From positions 1,696,475,978 to 1,696,539,977 of the forward strand of contig OX336388.2 in assembly GCA_946902985.2 (NCBI GenBank): DNA of 64,000 bases. Direction: 5' to 3'. Origin of the DNA: Meconema thalassinum. Taxonomy: Eukaryota; Arthropoda; Insecta; Orthoptera; Tettigoniidae. Shown in pieces: positions 11,846 through 26,600 of this stretch. Position numbers and translations under genes: made by a program. Position 1 is the stretch's first letter, and each line of letters begins with the position of its first letter. A model generated the notes under the pieces. That model was given only the letters and a program-made list of their open reading frames with translations, was not told the origin of the DNA and made no database searches.

Positions 11846-13920
11846 GACAAGGAACTGTAATTTCGATACAAATTATGGCAGGTAACTGTATCTTCGATAC
11901 AAATTATGACAGGTATCAGTAACTTCGATACTAATTATGACAAGTAACTATAACTTCGAATCAAATTATTACAGGTAACTGTAACTTCGATACTAATTAT
12001 GACAAGAAACTCTAACTTCGTTACTAATTATGACAAGTAACAGTAATATTGATAAAAAATTATGGTAGGTAACTGTAACTTCAATACTAATTATGACAGG
12101 TAACAGTAACTTCGATACTAATTATGACAGGTAACTGTAACTTCGTTACTATTTATGACAAGTCCCTGTAATTTCGTTACAAATTATGGCAGGTAACTGT
12201 TACTTCGTTACTAATTATGACAAGTAACTGTAATTTCGTTACAAATTATGGCATGTAATTGTAATTTCGATACTAATTATGACAGGTAACAGTAACTTCG
12301 ATACTAATTATGACAAGTAACAGTAACTTCGATACTTATTATGACAAGTAACTGTAACTTCGATACTAATTATGACAGGTAACTGTAACTTCGTTACTAA
12401 TTATGACAAGTAACTGTAATTTCGATACAAATTATGGAAGGTAACTGTAACTTCGATACTAATTATGACAGGTAACAGTAACTTCGATACCAATTATGAC
12501 AAGTAACAATAACATCGATACAAATTATGACAGGTAACTGTAACTTCGATACTAATTATGACAAGAAACTCTAACTTCGTTACTAATTATGACAAGTAAC
12601 AATAATTTTGATAAAAAATTATGGTAGGTAACTGTAACTTCAATACGTATTATGACAGGTAACAGTAACTTCGATACTAATTATGACAGGTAACTGTAAC
12701 TTCGATACTTATTCTGACAGGTAACTGTAACTTCATTACTATTTATGACAAGTAACTGTAATTTCGATACAAATTATGGCAGGTAACAGTACCTTCGATA
12801 CTAATTATGACAAGTAACTGTAACTTCGTTACAAATTATGACAAGTAACTGTAACTTAGATACTAATTATGACAGGTAACTGTAACTTCGTTACTAATTA
12901 TGACAAGTAACTGTAATTTCGATACAAATTTTGGCAGGTAACTGTAACTTCGTTACTAATTATGACAAGTCCCTGTAATTTCGATACTAAGTATGGCAAG
13001 TAACTGTAACTTCGATACTAATTATGACAGGTAACTGTAACTTCGATACTAATTATGACAAGTAACTGTAATTTCGATACTAATTATGACAAGTAACTGT
13101 AACTTCGATACTAATTATGACAGGTAACTGTAACTTCGTCACTAATTATGACAAGTAACTGTAATTTCGTTACAAATTATGGCAGGTAATTGTAATTTCG
13201 ATACTAATTATGACAGGTAACAGTAACATTGATGCTAATTATGACAAGTAACAGTAACTTCGATACTTATTATGACAAGTAACTGTAACTTCGATACTAA
13301 TTATGACAGGTAACTGTAACTTCGTTACTAATTATGACAAGTAACTGTAATTTCGATACAAATTTTGGCAGGTAACTGTAACTTCGATACTGATTATGAC
13401 AGGTAACAGTAACTTCGATACTAATTATGACAGGAAACATTAACTTCGTTACAAATTATGACAAGTAACTGTAATTTCGATACAAATTATGACAGGTAAC
13501 TGTAACTTCGTAACTAATTATGACAAGTAACTGTAGTTCCGATTCAAATTATGGCAGGTAACAGTACCTTCGATACTAATTATGACAGGTAACTGTAACT
13601 TCGATACTAATTATGACAAGGAACTGTAATTTCGATACAAATTTTGGCAGGTAACTGTATCTTCGATACAAATTATGACAGGTATCAGTAACTTCGATAC
13701 TAATTATGACAAGTAACTATAACTTCGAATCAAATTATTACAGGTAACTGTAACTTCGATACTAATTATGACAAGAAACTCTAACTTCGTTACTAATTAT
13801 GACAAGTAACAGTAATATTGATAAAAAATTATGGTAGGTAACTGTAACTTCAATACTAATTATGACAGGTAACAGTAACTTCGATACTAATTATGACAGG
13901 TAACTGTAACTTCGTTACTA

Positions 13921-16900
13921 TTTATGACAAGTCCCTGTAATTTCGTTACAAATTATGGCAGGTAACTGTAACTTCGTTACTAATTATGACAAGTAACTGT
14001 AATTTCGTTACAAATTATGGCATGTAATTGTAATTTCGATACTAATAATGACAGAGAACAGTAACATCGATACTAATTATGACAAGTAACAGTAACTTCG
14101 ATACTTATTATGACAAGTAACTGTAACTTCGATACTAATTATGACAGGTAACTGTAACTTCGTTACTAAATATGACAAGGAACTGTAATTTCGATACAAA
14201 TTATGGCAGATAACTGTAACTTCGATACTTATTATGACAGGTAACAGTAACATCGATACTTATTATGGCAGGTAACAGTACCTTCGATACTAATTATGAC
14301 AGGTAACTGCAACTTCGATTCTAATTATGACAAGGAACTGTAATTTCGATACAAATTATGGCAGGTAACTGTAACTTCGATACTAATTATGACAGGTAAC
14401 AGTAACTTCGATACTTATTATGACAAGTAACTGTAACATCGATACTAATTATGACAGGTAACTGTAACTTCGATACTAATTATGACAAGTAACTGTAACT
14501 TCGATACTAATTGTGACAAGTAACTGTAACTTCGATACTAATTATGACGGGTAACAGTAACTTCGATATTCATTATGACAAGTAACAGTAACATCGATAC
14601 TAATTATGACAAGTAACTGTAATTTCGATACAAATTTTGGCAGGTAACGGTAACTTCGATACTAATTATGACAGCTAACAGTAACTTCGATACTTATTAT
14701 GACAAGTAACTGTAACTTCGATACTAATTATGACAGGTAACTGTAACTTCGTTACAAGTTATGACAAGTAACTGTAATTTCGATACAAATTATGGCAGGT
14801 AACTCTAACTTCGATACTAATTATGACAGGTAACAGTAACATCGATACTAATTATGGCAGGTAACTGTAACTTCGATACTAACTATGACAGGTAACAGTA
14901 ACTTCGATACTAATTATGACAAGAAACTCTAACTTCGTTACTAATTATGACAAGTAACAGTAATTTTGATAAAAAATTAAGGTAGTTAACTGTAACTTCA
15001 ATACTAATTATGACAGGTAACAGTAACATCTATACTAATTATGACAGGTAACTGTAACTTCGTTACTAATTATGACAAGTCCCTGTAATTTCGATACAAA
15101 TTATGGCAGGTAACTGTAACTTTGATACCAATTATGACAGGTAACAGGAACTTCGATACTAAATATGACAGGTAACTGTAACTTCGTTACTAATTAGGAC
15201 AAGTAACTCTAATTTTGATAAAAAAAAATATGGCAGGTAACGGTAACATCGATACTATTTAATACAGGTAACAGTAACTTCGATACTAATTATGACAGGT
15301 TACTGTAACATCGTCACTAATTATGTAAAGTAACTGTATCTTCGATACTAATTATGACAAGTAACTGTAACTTCGATACTTATTATGACAGGTAACTGTA
15401 ATTTCGATACAAATTATGGCAGGTAACTGTAACTTCGATACTAATTATGACAGGAAACAGTAACTTCGATACTAATTATGACAAGTAACTATAACTTCGA
15501 TACAAATTATGACAGGTAACAGTAACTTCGATACTAATTATGACAAGAAACTCTAACTTCGTTACTAATTATGACAAGTAACAGTAATTTTGATAAAAAA
15601 TTATGGTAGGTAACTGTAACTTCAATACGTATTATGACAGGTAACAATAACATCGATACTAATTATGACAGGTAATTGTAACTTCTTTACTAATTATGAC
15701 AAGTAACTTTAATTTCGATACTAATTATGGCAGGTAACTGTAACTTCGTTACTAATTATGACAAGTCCCTGTAATTTCGATACAAATTATGGCAGGTAAC
15801 TGTAACTTCGTTACTAATTATGACAAGTCCCTGTAATTTCGATACAAATTATGGCAGGTAACAGTAACTTCGATACTAATTATGTCAGATAACAGTAACT
15901 TCGATACTAATTAATACAGGTAACAGTAACTTCGATATTTATTATGACAGGTTACTGTAACATCGTTACTAATTATGACAAGTAAATGTAATTTCGATAC
16001 AAATTATGGCAGGTAACTGTATTTTCGATACTAATTATGACAGGTAACAGTAACTTCGATACTAATTATGACAAGTAACAGTAACTTCGTTACTAATTAT
16101 GACAAGTAACTGTAATTTCGATACAAATTATGGCAGGTAACTGTAACTTCGATACTAATTATGACAGGTAACAGTAACTTCGATACTAATTATGACAGAA
16201 AACAGTAACTTCGATACTAATTATGACTGGTAACAGTAACTTCGATAATAATTATGGCAGGTAACTGTATCTTCGATATTAATTATGACAGTTAACTGTA
16301 ACTTCGTTACTAATTATGACAAGTAACTGTAATTTCGATACAAATTATGGCAGGTAACTGTAACTTCGATACTAATTATGGCAGGTAACAGTAACTTCGA
16401 TACTAATTATGACAAGTAACTGTAACTTCGATACTAATTATGACAGCTTACTGTAACTTCGTTACTAATTAGGACAAGTAACTGTAATTTCGAAACAAAT
16501 TATGGCAGGTAATTGTAATTTCGATAATAATTATGACAGGTAACAGTAACTTCGATACTAATTCTGACAAGTAACTGTAACTTCGATACTAATTATGACA
16601 GTTAACTGTAACTTCGTTACTAATTATGACAAGTAACTGTAATTTCGATACAAATTATGGAAGGTAACTGTAACTTCGATACTAATTATGACAGGTAACA
16701 GTAACTTCGATACCAATTATGACAAGTAACAATAACATCGAAACAAATTATGACAGGTAACTGTAACTTCGATACTAATTATGACAAGAAACTCTAACTT
16801 CGTTACTAATTATGATAAGTAACAGTAATTTTGATAAAAAATTATGGTAGGTAACTGTAACTTCAATACTAATTATGACAGGTAACAGTAACTTCGATAC

Positions 16901-19900
16901 TAATTATGACAGGTAACTGTAACTTCGTTACTAATTATGACAAGTTACTTTAATTTCGATACTAAGTATGGCAGGTAACTGTAACTTCGTTACTAGTTAT
17001 GACAAGTCCCTATAATTTCGATACAAATTATGGCAGGTAACTATAACTTCGATACTAATTATGTCAGGTAACAGTAACTTCGATACTAATTATGACAGGA
17101 AACTGTAACTTCGTTACTAATTATGACAAGTAGCTGTAATTTCGATACAAATTATGACAGGTAACTGTATCTTCGTTACTAATTATGACAAGTAACTGTA
17201 ATTTCGATACAAATTATGGCAGGTAACAGTACCTTCGATAATAATTATGACAGGTAACTGTAACTTCGATACTAATTATGACAAGGAACTGTAATTTCGA
17301 TACAAATTATGGCAGGTAACTGTAACATTGATACTAATTATGACAGGTAACAGTAACTTCGATACTAATTATGACAAGTAACTGTAACTTCGTTACTAAT
17401 TATGACAAGTAACTCTAATTTTGATAAAAAATTATGGCAGGTAACTGTAACTTCGATACTAATTAATACAGGTAAAAGTAACTTCGATACTAATTATGAC
17501 AGGTTACTGTAACATCGTTACTAACTATGTCAAGTAACTGTAACTTCGATACTAATTATGACAAGTAACTGTAACTTCGATACTTATTATGACAGGTAAG
17601 TGTAACTTCATTACTAATTATGACAAGAAACTGTAACTTCGATACTAATTATGACAGGTAACTGTAACTTCGATACTAATTATGACAAGTAACTGTAATT
17701 TCGATACAAATTTTGGAAGGTAACTGTAACTTCGATACTAATTATGACAGGTATCAGTAACTTCGATACTAATTATGACAAGTAACTGTAACTTCGATAC
17801 TAATTTTGACAGGTAACTGTAATTTCGTTACTAATTATGACAAATAACTGTAATTTCGATACAAATTATGGCAGGTAACTCTAACTTCGATACTAATTAA
17901 TACAGGTAACAGTAACTTCGATACTAATTATGACAGGTTACTGTAACATCGTTACTAATTATGTCAAGTAACTCTAACTTCGATAGTAATTATGACAAAT
18001 AACTGTAACTTCGATACTTATTATGACAGGTAACTGTAACTTCATTACTAATTATGACAAGAAACTGTAACTTCGATACTAATTATGACAGGTAACAGTA
18101 ACTTCTATACTGATTATGACAAGTAACAGTAACTTCGTTACTAATTATGACAAGAAAATGTAATTTCGATACAAATTATGGCAGGTAACTGTAACTTCGA
18201 TACTAATTAATACAGGTAACAGTAACTTCGATACTAATTATGACAGGTTACTGTTACATCGTTACTAATTATGTCAAGTAACTCTAACTTCGATAGTAAT
18301 TATGACAAATTACTGTAACTTCGGTACTTATTATGACAGGTAACTGTAACTTCATTACTAATTATGACAAGAAACTGTAACTTCGATACTAATTATGACA
18401 GGTAACAGTAACTTTGATACTGATTATGACAAGTAACAGTAACTTCGTTACTAATTATGACAAGTAAATGTAATTTCGATACAAATTATGGCAGGTAACT
18501 GTAACTTCGATACTAATTATGACAGGTTACAGTAACTTCGATACTAATTATGACAGAAAACAGTTACTTCGATACTAATTATGACAGGTAACAGTAACTT
18601 CGATAATAATTATGGAAGGTAACTGTACCTTCGATACTAATTATGACAGTTAACTGTAACTTCGTTACTAATTATGACAAGTAACAGTAATTTCGATACA
18701 AATTATGGCAGGTAACTGTAACTTCGATACTATTCATGACAGGTAACAGTAACTTCGATACTTATTTTGACAAGTAACTGTAACTTCGATAATAATTATG
18801 ACAGGTAACTGTAACTTCGTTACTAATTATGACAAGTAACTGAAATTTCGATACAAATTTTGGCAGGTAACTGTAACTTCGATACTAATTATGACAGGTA
18901 ACAGTCACTTCGATACTAATTATGAGAAGTATTTGTAACTTCGATACTAATTACGACAGGTAACTGTAACTTCGTTACTAATTATGACAAATAACTGTAA
19001 TTTCGATACAAATTATGGCAGGAAACTGTAACTTCGATACTAATCATGACAGGTAACAGTAAGTTTGATACTAATTATGACAAGTAACTATAACTTCGAT
19101 ACAAATTATGACAGGTAACTGTAACTTCGATACTAATTTTGACAAGTAACTTAAATTTCGATACTAGTAATGGCAGGTAACTGTAACTTCCTTACTAATT
19201 ATGACAAGTCCCTGTAATTTCGATACAAATTATGGCAGGTAACTGTAACTTCGATACTAATTATGTCAGGTAACAGTTACTTCGATACTAATTATGACAG
19301 GAAACTGTAACATCGTTACTAATTATGACAAGTAACTGTAATATCGATACAAATTATGACAGTTAACTGTAACTTCGTTACTTATTATGACGAGTAACTG
19401 TAATTTCGATACAAATTATGGCAGGTAACGGTACCTTCGATACTAATTATGACAGGTAACTGTAACTTCGATACTAATTATGACAAGGAACTCTAATTTC
19501 GATACAAATTATGACAGGTAACGGTAACTTTGATACTAATTATGACAGGTAACTGTAATTACGATACTAATTATGACAAGTAACTGTAACTTCGATACTA
19601 ATTATGACAGGTAACTGTATCTTCGTCACTAATTATGACAAGTAACTGTAATTTCGTTACAAATTATGGCAGGTTATTGTAATTTCGATACTAATTATGA
19701 CAGGTAACAGTAACTTTGATGCTAATTATGACAAGTAACAGTAACTTCGATACTTATTATGACAAGTAACTGTAACTTCGATACTAATTATGACAGGTAA
19801 CTGTAACTTCGTTACTAATTATGACAAGTAACTGTAATTTCGATACAAATTTTGGCAGGTAACTGTAACTTCGATACTGATTATGACAGGTAACAGTAAC

Positions 19901-22900
19901 TTCGATACTAATTATGACAGGAAACATTAACTTCGTTACTAATTATGACAAGTAACTGTAATTTCGATACAAATTATGACAGGTAACTGTAACTTCGTAA
20001 CTAATTATGACATGTAACTGTAGTTCCGATTCAAATTATGGCAGGTAACAGTACCTTCGATACTAATTATGACAGGTAACTGTAACTTCGATACTAATTA
20101 TGACAAGGAACTGTAATTTCGATACAAATTATGGCAGGTAACTGTATCTTCGATACAAATTATGACAGGTATCAGTAACTTCGATACGAATTATGACAAG
20201 TAACTATAACTTCGAATCAAATTATTACAGGTAACTGTAACTTCGATACTAATTATGACAAGAAACTCTAACATCGTTACTAATTATGACAAGTAACAGT
20301 AATATTGATAAAAAATTATGGTAGGTAACTGTAACTTCAATACTAATTATGACAGGTAACAGTAACTTCGATACTAATTATGACAGGTAACTGTAACTTC
20401 GTTACTATTTATGACAAGTCCCTGTAATTTCGTTACAAATTATGGCAGGTAACTGTTACTTCGTTACTAATTATGACAAGTAACTGTAATTTCGTTACAA
20501 ATTATGGCATGTAATTGTAATTTCGATACTAATTATGACAGGTAACAGTAACTTCGATACTAATTATGACAAGTAACAGTAACTTCGTTACTAATTATGA
20601 CAAGTAACTGTAATTTCGATACAAATTATGGAAGGTAACTGTAACTTCGATACTAATTATGACAGGTAACAGTAACTTCGATACCAATTATGACAAGTAA
20701 CAATAACATCGATACAAATTATGACAGGTAACTGTAACTTCGATACTAATTATGACAAGAAACTCTAACTTCGTTACTAATTATGATAAGTAACAGTAAT
20801 TTTGATAAAAAATTATGGTAGGTAACTGTAACTTCAATACTAATTATGACAGGTAACAGTAACTTCGATACTAATTATGACAGGTAACTGTAACTTCGTT
20901 ACTAATTATGACAAGTTACTTTAATTTCGATACTAAGTATGGCAGGTAACTGTAACTTCGTTACTAGTTATGACAAGTCCCTATAATTTCGATACAAATT
21001 ATGGCAGGTAACTGTAACTTCGATACTAATTATGTCAGGTAACAGTAACTTCGATACTAATTATGACAAGAAAATGTAACTTCGTTACTAATTATGACAA
21101 GTAGCTGTAATTTCGATACAAATTATGACAGGTAACTGTATCTTCGTTACTAATTATGACAAGTAACTGTAATTTCGATACAAATTATGGCAGGTAACAG
21201 TACATTCGATATAATTATGACAGGTAACTGTAACTTCGATACTAATTATGACAAGGAACTGTAATTTCGATACAAATTATGGCAGGTAACTGTAACTTTG
21301 ATACTAATTATGACAGGTAACAGTAACTTCGATACTAATTACGACAAGTAACAGTAACTTCTATACTGATTATGACAAGTAACAGTAACTTCGTTACTAA
21401 TTATGATAAGAAAATGTAATTTCGATACAAATTATGGCAGGTAACTGTAACTTCGATACTAATTAATACAGGTAACAGTAACTTCGATACTAATTATGAC
21501 AGGTTACTGTAACATCGTTACTAATTATGTCAAGTAACTCTAACTTCGATAGTAATTATGACAAGTAACTGTAACTTCGATACTTATTATGACAGGTAAC
21601 TGTAACTTCATTACTAATTATGACAAGAAACTGTAACTTCAATACTAATTATGACAGGTAACAGTAACTTCGATACTGATTATGACAAGTAACAGTAACT
21701 TCGTTACTAATTATGACAAGTAAATGTAATTTCGATACAAATTATGGCAGGTAACTGTAACTTCGATACTAATTATGACAGGTTACAGTAACTTCGATAC
21801 TAATTATGGCAGAAAAAAATAACTTCGATACTAATTATGACAGGTAACAGTAACTTCGATAATAATTATGGAAGGTAACTGTACCTTCGATAGTAATTAT
21901 GACAGTTAACTGTAACTTCGTTACTAATTATGACAAGTAACAGTAATTTCGATACAAATTATGGCAGGTAACTGTAACTTCGATACTATTTATGACAGGT
22001 AACAGTAACTTCGATACTTATTTTGACAAGTAACTGTAACTTCGATAATAATTATGACAGGTAACTGTAACTTCGTTACTAATTATGACAAGTAACTGTA
22101 ATTTCGATACAAATTTTGGCAGGTAACTGTAACTTCGATACTAATTATGACAGGTAACAGTCACTTCGATACTAATTATGAGAAGTAACTGTAACTTCGA
22201 TACTAATTACGACAGGTAACTGTAACTTCGTTACTAATTATGACAAATAACTGTAATTTCGATACAAATTATGGCAGGAAACTGTAACTTCGATACTAAT
22301 CATGACAGGTAACAGTAAGTTCGATACTAATTATGACAAGTAACTATAACTTCGATACAAATTATGACAGGTAACTGTAACTTCGATACTAATTTTGACA
22401 AGTAACTTAAATTTCGATACTAGTAATGGCAGGTAACTGTAACTTCCTTATTAATTATGACAAGTCCCTGTAATTTCGATACAAATTATGGCAGGTAACT
22501 GTAACTTCGATACTAATTATGTCAGGTAACAGTTACTTCGATACTAATTATGACAGGAAACTGTAACATCGTTACTAATTATGACAAGTAACTGTAATAT
22601 CGATACAAATTATGACAGTTAACTGTAACTTCGTTACTTATTATGACAAGTAACTGTAATTTCGATACAAATTATGGCAGGTAACGGTACCTTCGATACT
22701 AATTATGACAGGTAACTGTAACTTCGATACTAATTATGACAAGGAACTCTAATTTCGATACAAATTATGACAGGTAACGGTAACTTTGATACTAATTATG
22801 ACAGGTAACTGTAATTTCGATACTAATTATGACAAGTAACTGTAACTTCGATACTAATTATGACAGGTAACTGTATCTTCGTCACTAATTATGACAAGTA

Positions 22901-23662
22901 ACTGTAATTTCGTTACAAATTATGGCAGGTTATTGTAATTTCGATACTAATTATGACAGGTAACAGTAACTTTGATGCTAATTATGACAAGTAAAGTAAC
23001 TTCGATACTTATTATGACAAGTAACTGTAACTTCGATACTAATTATGACAGGTAACTGTAACTTCGTTACTAATTATTACAAGTAACTGTAATTTCGATA
23101 CAAATTTTGGCAGGTAACTGTAACATCGATACTGATTATGACAGGTAACAGTAACTTCGATACTAATTATGACAGGAAACATTAACTTCGTTACTAATTA
23201 TGACAAGTAACTGTAATTTCGATACAAATTATGACAGGTAACTGTAACTTCGTAACTAATTATGACATGTAACTGTAGTTCCGATTCAAATTATGGCAGG
23301 TAACAGTACCTTCGATACTAATTATGACAGGTAACTGTAACTTCGATACTAATTATGACAAGGAACTGTAATTTCGATACAAATTATGGCAGGTAACTGT
23401 ATCTTCGATACAAATTATGACAGGTATCAGTAACTTCGATACTAATTATGACAAGTAACTATAACTTCGAATCAAATTATTACAGGTAACTGTAACTTCG
23501 ATACTAATTATGACAAGAAACTCTAACTTCGTTACTAATTATGACAAGTAACAGTAATATTGATAAAAAATTATGGTAGGTAACTGTAACTTCAATACTA
23601 ATTATGACAGGTAACAGTAACTTCGATACTAATTATGAAAGGTAACTGTAACTTCGTTACTA
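13921..23662. repeat. 9,742-bp higher-order duplication, copy 1
   Basis: This copy comprises a long unit (13921-20407, 6,487 bp) followed by a short unit (20408-23662, 3,255 bp). Private markers recur 9,742 bp later: GACGAGTAAC at 19390, the shortened monomer CATTCGATATAATTATG near 21204, and the 2-bp-deleted GTAAAGTAAC near 22991. I found only isolated substitutions between copies in the stretches compared. Confidence 0.88.
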
Positions 23663-26600
23663 TTTATGACAAGTCCCTGTAATTTCGTTACAAATTATGG
23701 CAGGTAACTGTAACTTCGTTACTAATTATGACAAGTAACTGTAATTTCGTTACAAATTATGGCATGTAATTGTAATTTCGATACTAATAATGACAGAGAA
23801 CAGTAACATCGATACTAATTATGACAAGTAACAGTAACTTCGATACTTATTATGACAAGTAACTGTAACTTCGATACTAATTATGACAGGTAACTGTAAC
23901 TTCGTTACTAAATATGACAAGGAACTGTAATTTCGATACAAATTATGGCAGATAACTGTAACTTCGATACTTATTATGACAGGTAACAGTAACATCGATA
24001 CTTATTATGGCAGGTAACAGTACCTTCGATACTAATTATGACAGGTAACTGCAACTTCGATTCTAATTATGACAAGGAACTGTAATTTCGATACAAATTA
24101 TGGCAGGTAACTGTAACTTCGATACTAATTATGACAGGTAACAGTAACTTCGATACTTATTATGACAAGTAACTGTAACATCGATACTAATTATGACAGG
24201 TAACTGTAACTTCGATACTAATTATGACAAGTAACTGTAACTTCGATACTAATTGTGACAAGTAACTGTAACTTCGATACTAATTATGACGGGTAACAGT
24301 AACTTCGATATTCATTATGACAAGTAACAGTAACATCGATACTAATTATGACAAGTAACTGTAATTTCGATACAAATTTTGGCAGGTAACGGTAACTTCG
24401 ATACTAATTATGACAGCTAACAGTAACTTCGATACTTATTATGACAAGTAACTGTAACTTCGATACTAATTATGACAGGTAACTGTAACTTCGTTACAAG
24501 TTATGACAAGTAACTGTAATTTCGATACAAATTATGGCAGGTAACTCTAACTTCGATACTAATTATGACAGGTAACAGTAACATCGATACTAATTATGGC
24601 AGGTAACTGTAACTTCGATACTAACTATGACAGGTAACAGTAACTTCGATACTAATTATGACAAGAAACTCTAACTTCGTTACTAATTATGACAAGTAAC
24701 AGTAATTTTGATAAAAAATTAAGGTAGTTAACTGTAACTTCAATACTAATTATGACAGGTAACAGTAACATCTATACTAATTATGACAGGTAACTGTAAC
24801 TTCGTTACTAATTATGACAAGTCCCTGTAATTTCGATACAAATTATGGCAGGTAACTGTAACTTTGATACCAATTATGACAGGTAACAGGAACTTCGATA
24901 CTAAATATGACAGGTAACTGTAACTTCGTTACTAATTAGGACAAGTAACTCTAATTTTGATAAAAAAAAATATGGCAGGTAACGGTAACATCGATACTAT
25001 TTAATACAGGTAACAGTAACTTCGATACTAATTATGACAGGTTACTGTAACATCGTCACTAATTATGTAAAGTAACTGTATCTTCGATACTAATTATGAC
25101 AAGTAACTGTAACTTCGATACTTATTATGACAGGTAACTGTAATTTCGATACAAATTATGGCAGGTAACTGTAACTTCGATACTAATTATGACAGGAAAC
25201 AGTAACTTCGATACTAATTATGACAAGTAACTATAACTTCGATACAAATTATGACAGGTAACAGTAACTTCGATACTAATTATGACAAGAAACTCTAACT
25301 TCGTTACTAATTATGACAAGTAACAGTAATTTTGATAAAAAATTATGGTAGGTAACTGTAACTTCAATACGTATTATGACAGGTAACAATAACATCGATA
25401 CTAATTATGACAGGTAATTGTAACTTCTTTACTAATTATGACAAGTAACTTTAATTTCGATACTAATTATGGCAGGTAACTGTAACTTCGTTACTAATTA
25501 TGACAAGTCCCTGTAATTTCGATACAAATTATGGCAGGTAACTGTAACTTCGTTACTAATTATGACAAGTCCCTGTAATTTCGATACAAATTATGGCAGG
25601 TAACAGTAACTTCGATACTAATTATGTCAGATAACAGTAACTTCGATACTAATTAATACAGGTAACAGTAACTTCGATATTTATTATGACAGGTTACTGT
25701 AACATCGTTACTAATTATGACAAGTAAATGTAATTTCGATACAAATTATGGCAGGTAACTGTATTTTCGATACTAATTATGACAGGTAACAGTAACTTCG
25801 ATACTAATTATGACAAGTAACAGTAACTTCGTTACTAATTATGACAAGTAACTGTAATTTCGATACAAATTATGGCAGGTAACTGTAACTTCGATACTAA
25901 TTATGACAGGTAACAGTAACTTCGATACTAATTATGACAGAAAACAGTAACTTCGATACTAATTATGACTGGTAACAGTAACTTCGATAATAATTATGGC
26001 AGGTAACTGTATCTTCGATATTAATTATGACAGTTAACTGTAACTTCGTTACTAATTATGACAAGTAACTGTAATTTCGATACAAATTATGGCAGGTAAC
26101 TGTAACTTCGATACTAATTATGGCAGGTAACAGTAACTTCGATACTAATTATGACAAGTAACTGTAACTTCGATACTAATTATGACAGCTTACTGTAACT
26201 TCGTTACTAATTAGGACAAGTAACTGTAATTTCGAAACAAATTATGGCAGGTAATTGTAATTTCGATAATAATTATGACAGGTAACAGTAACTTCGATAC
26301 TAATTCTGACAAGTAACTGTAACTTCGATACTAATTATGACAGTTAACTGTAACTTCGTTACTAATTATGACAAGTAACTGTAATTTCGATACAAATTAT
26401 GGAAGGTAACTGTAACTTCGATACTAATTATGACAGGTAACAGTAACTTCGATACCAATTATGACAAGTAACAATAACATCGAAACAAATTATGACAGGT
26501 AACTGTAACTTCGATACTAATTATGACAAGAAACTCTAACTTCGTTACTAATTATGATAAGTAACAGTAATTTTGATAAAAAATTATGGTAGGTAACTGT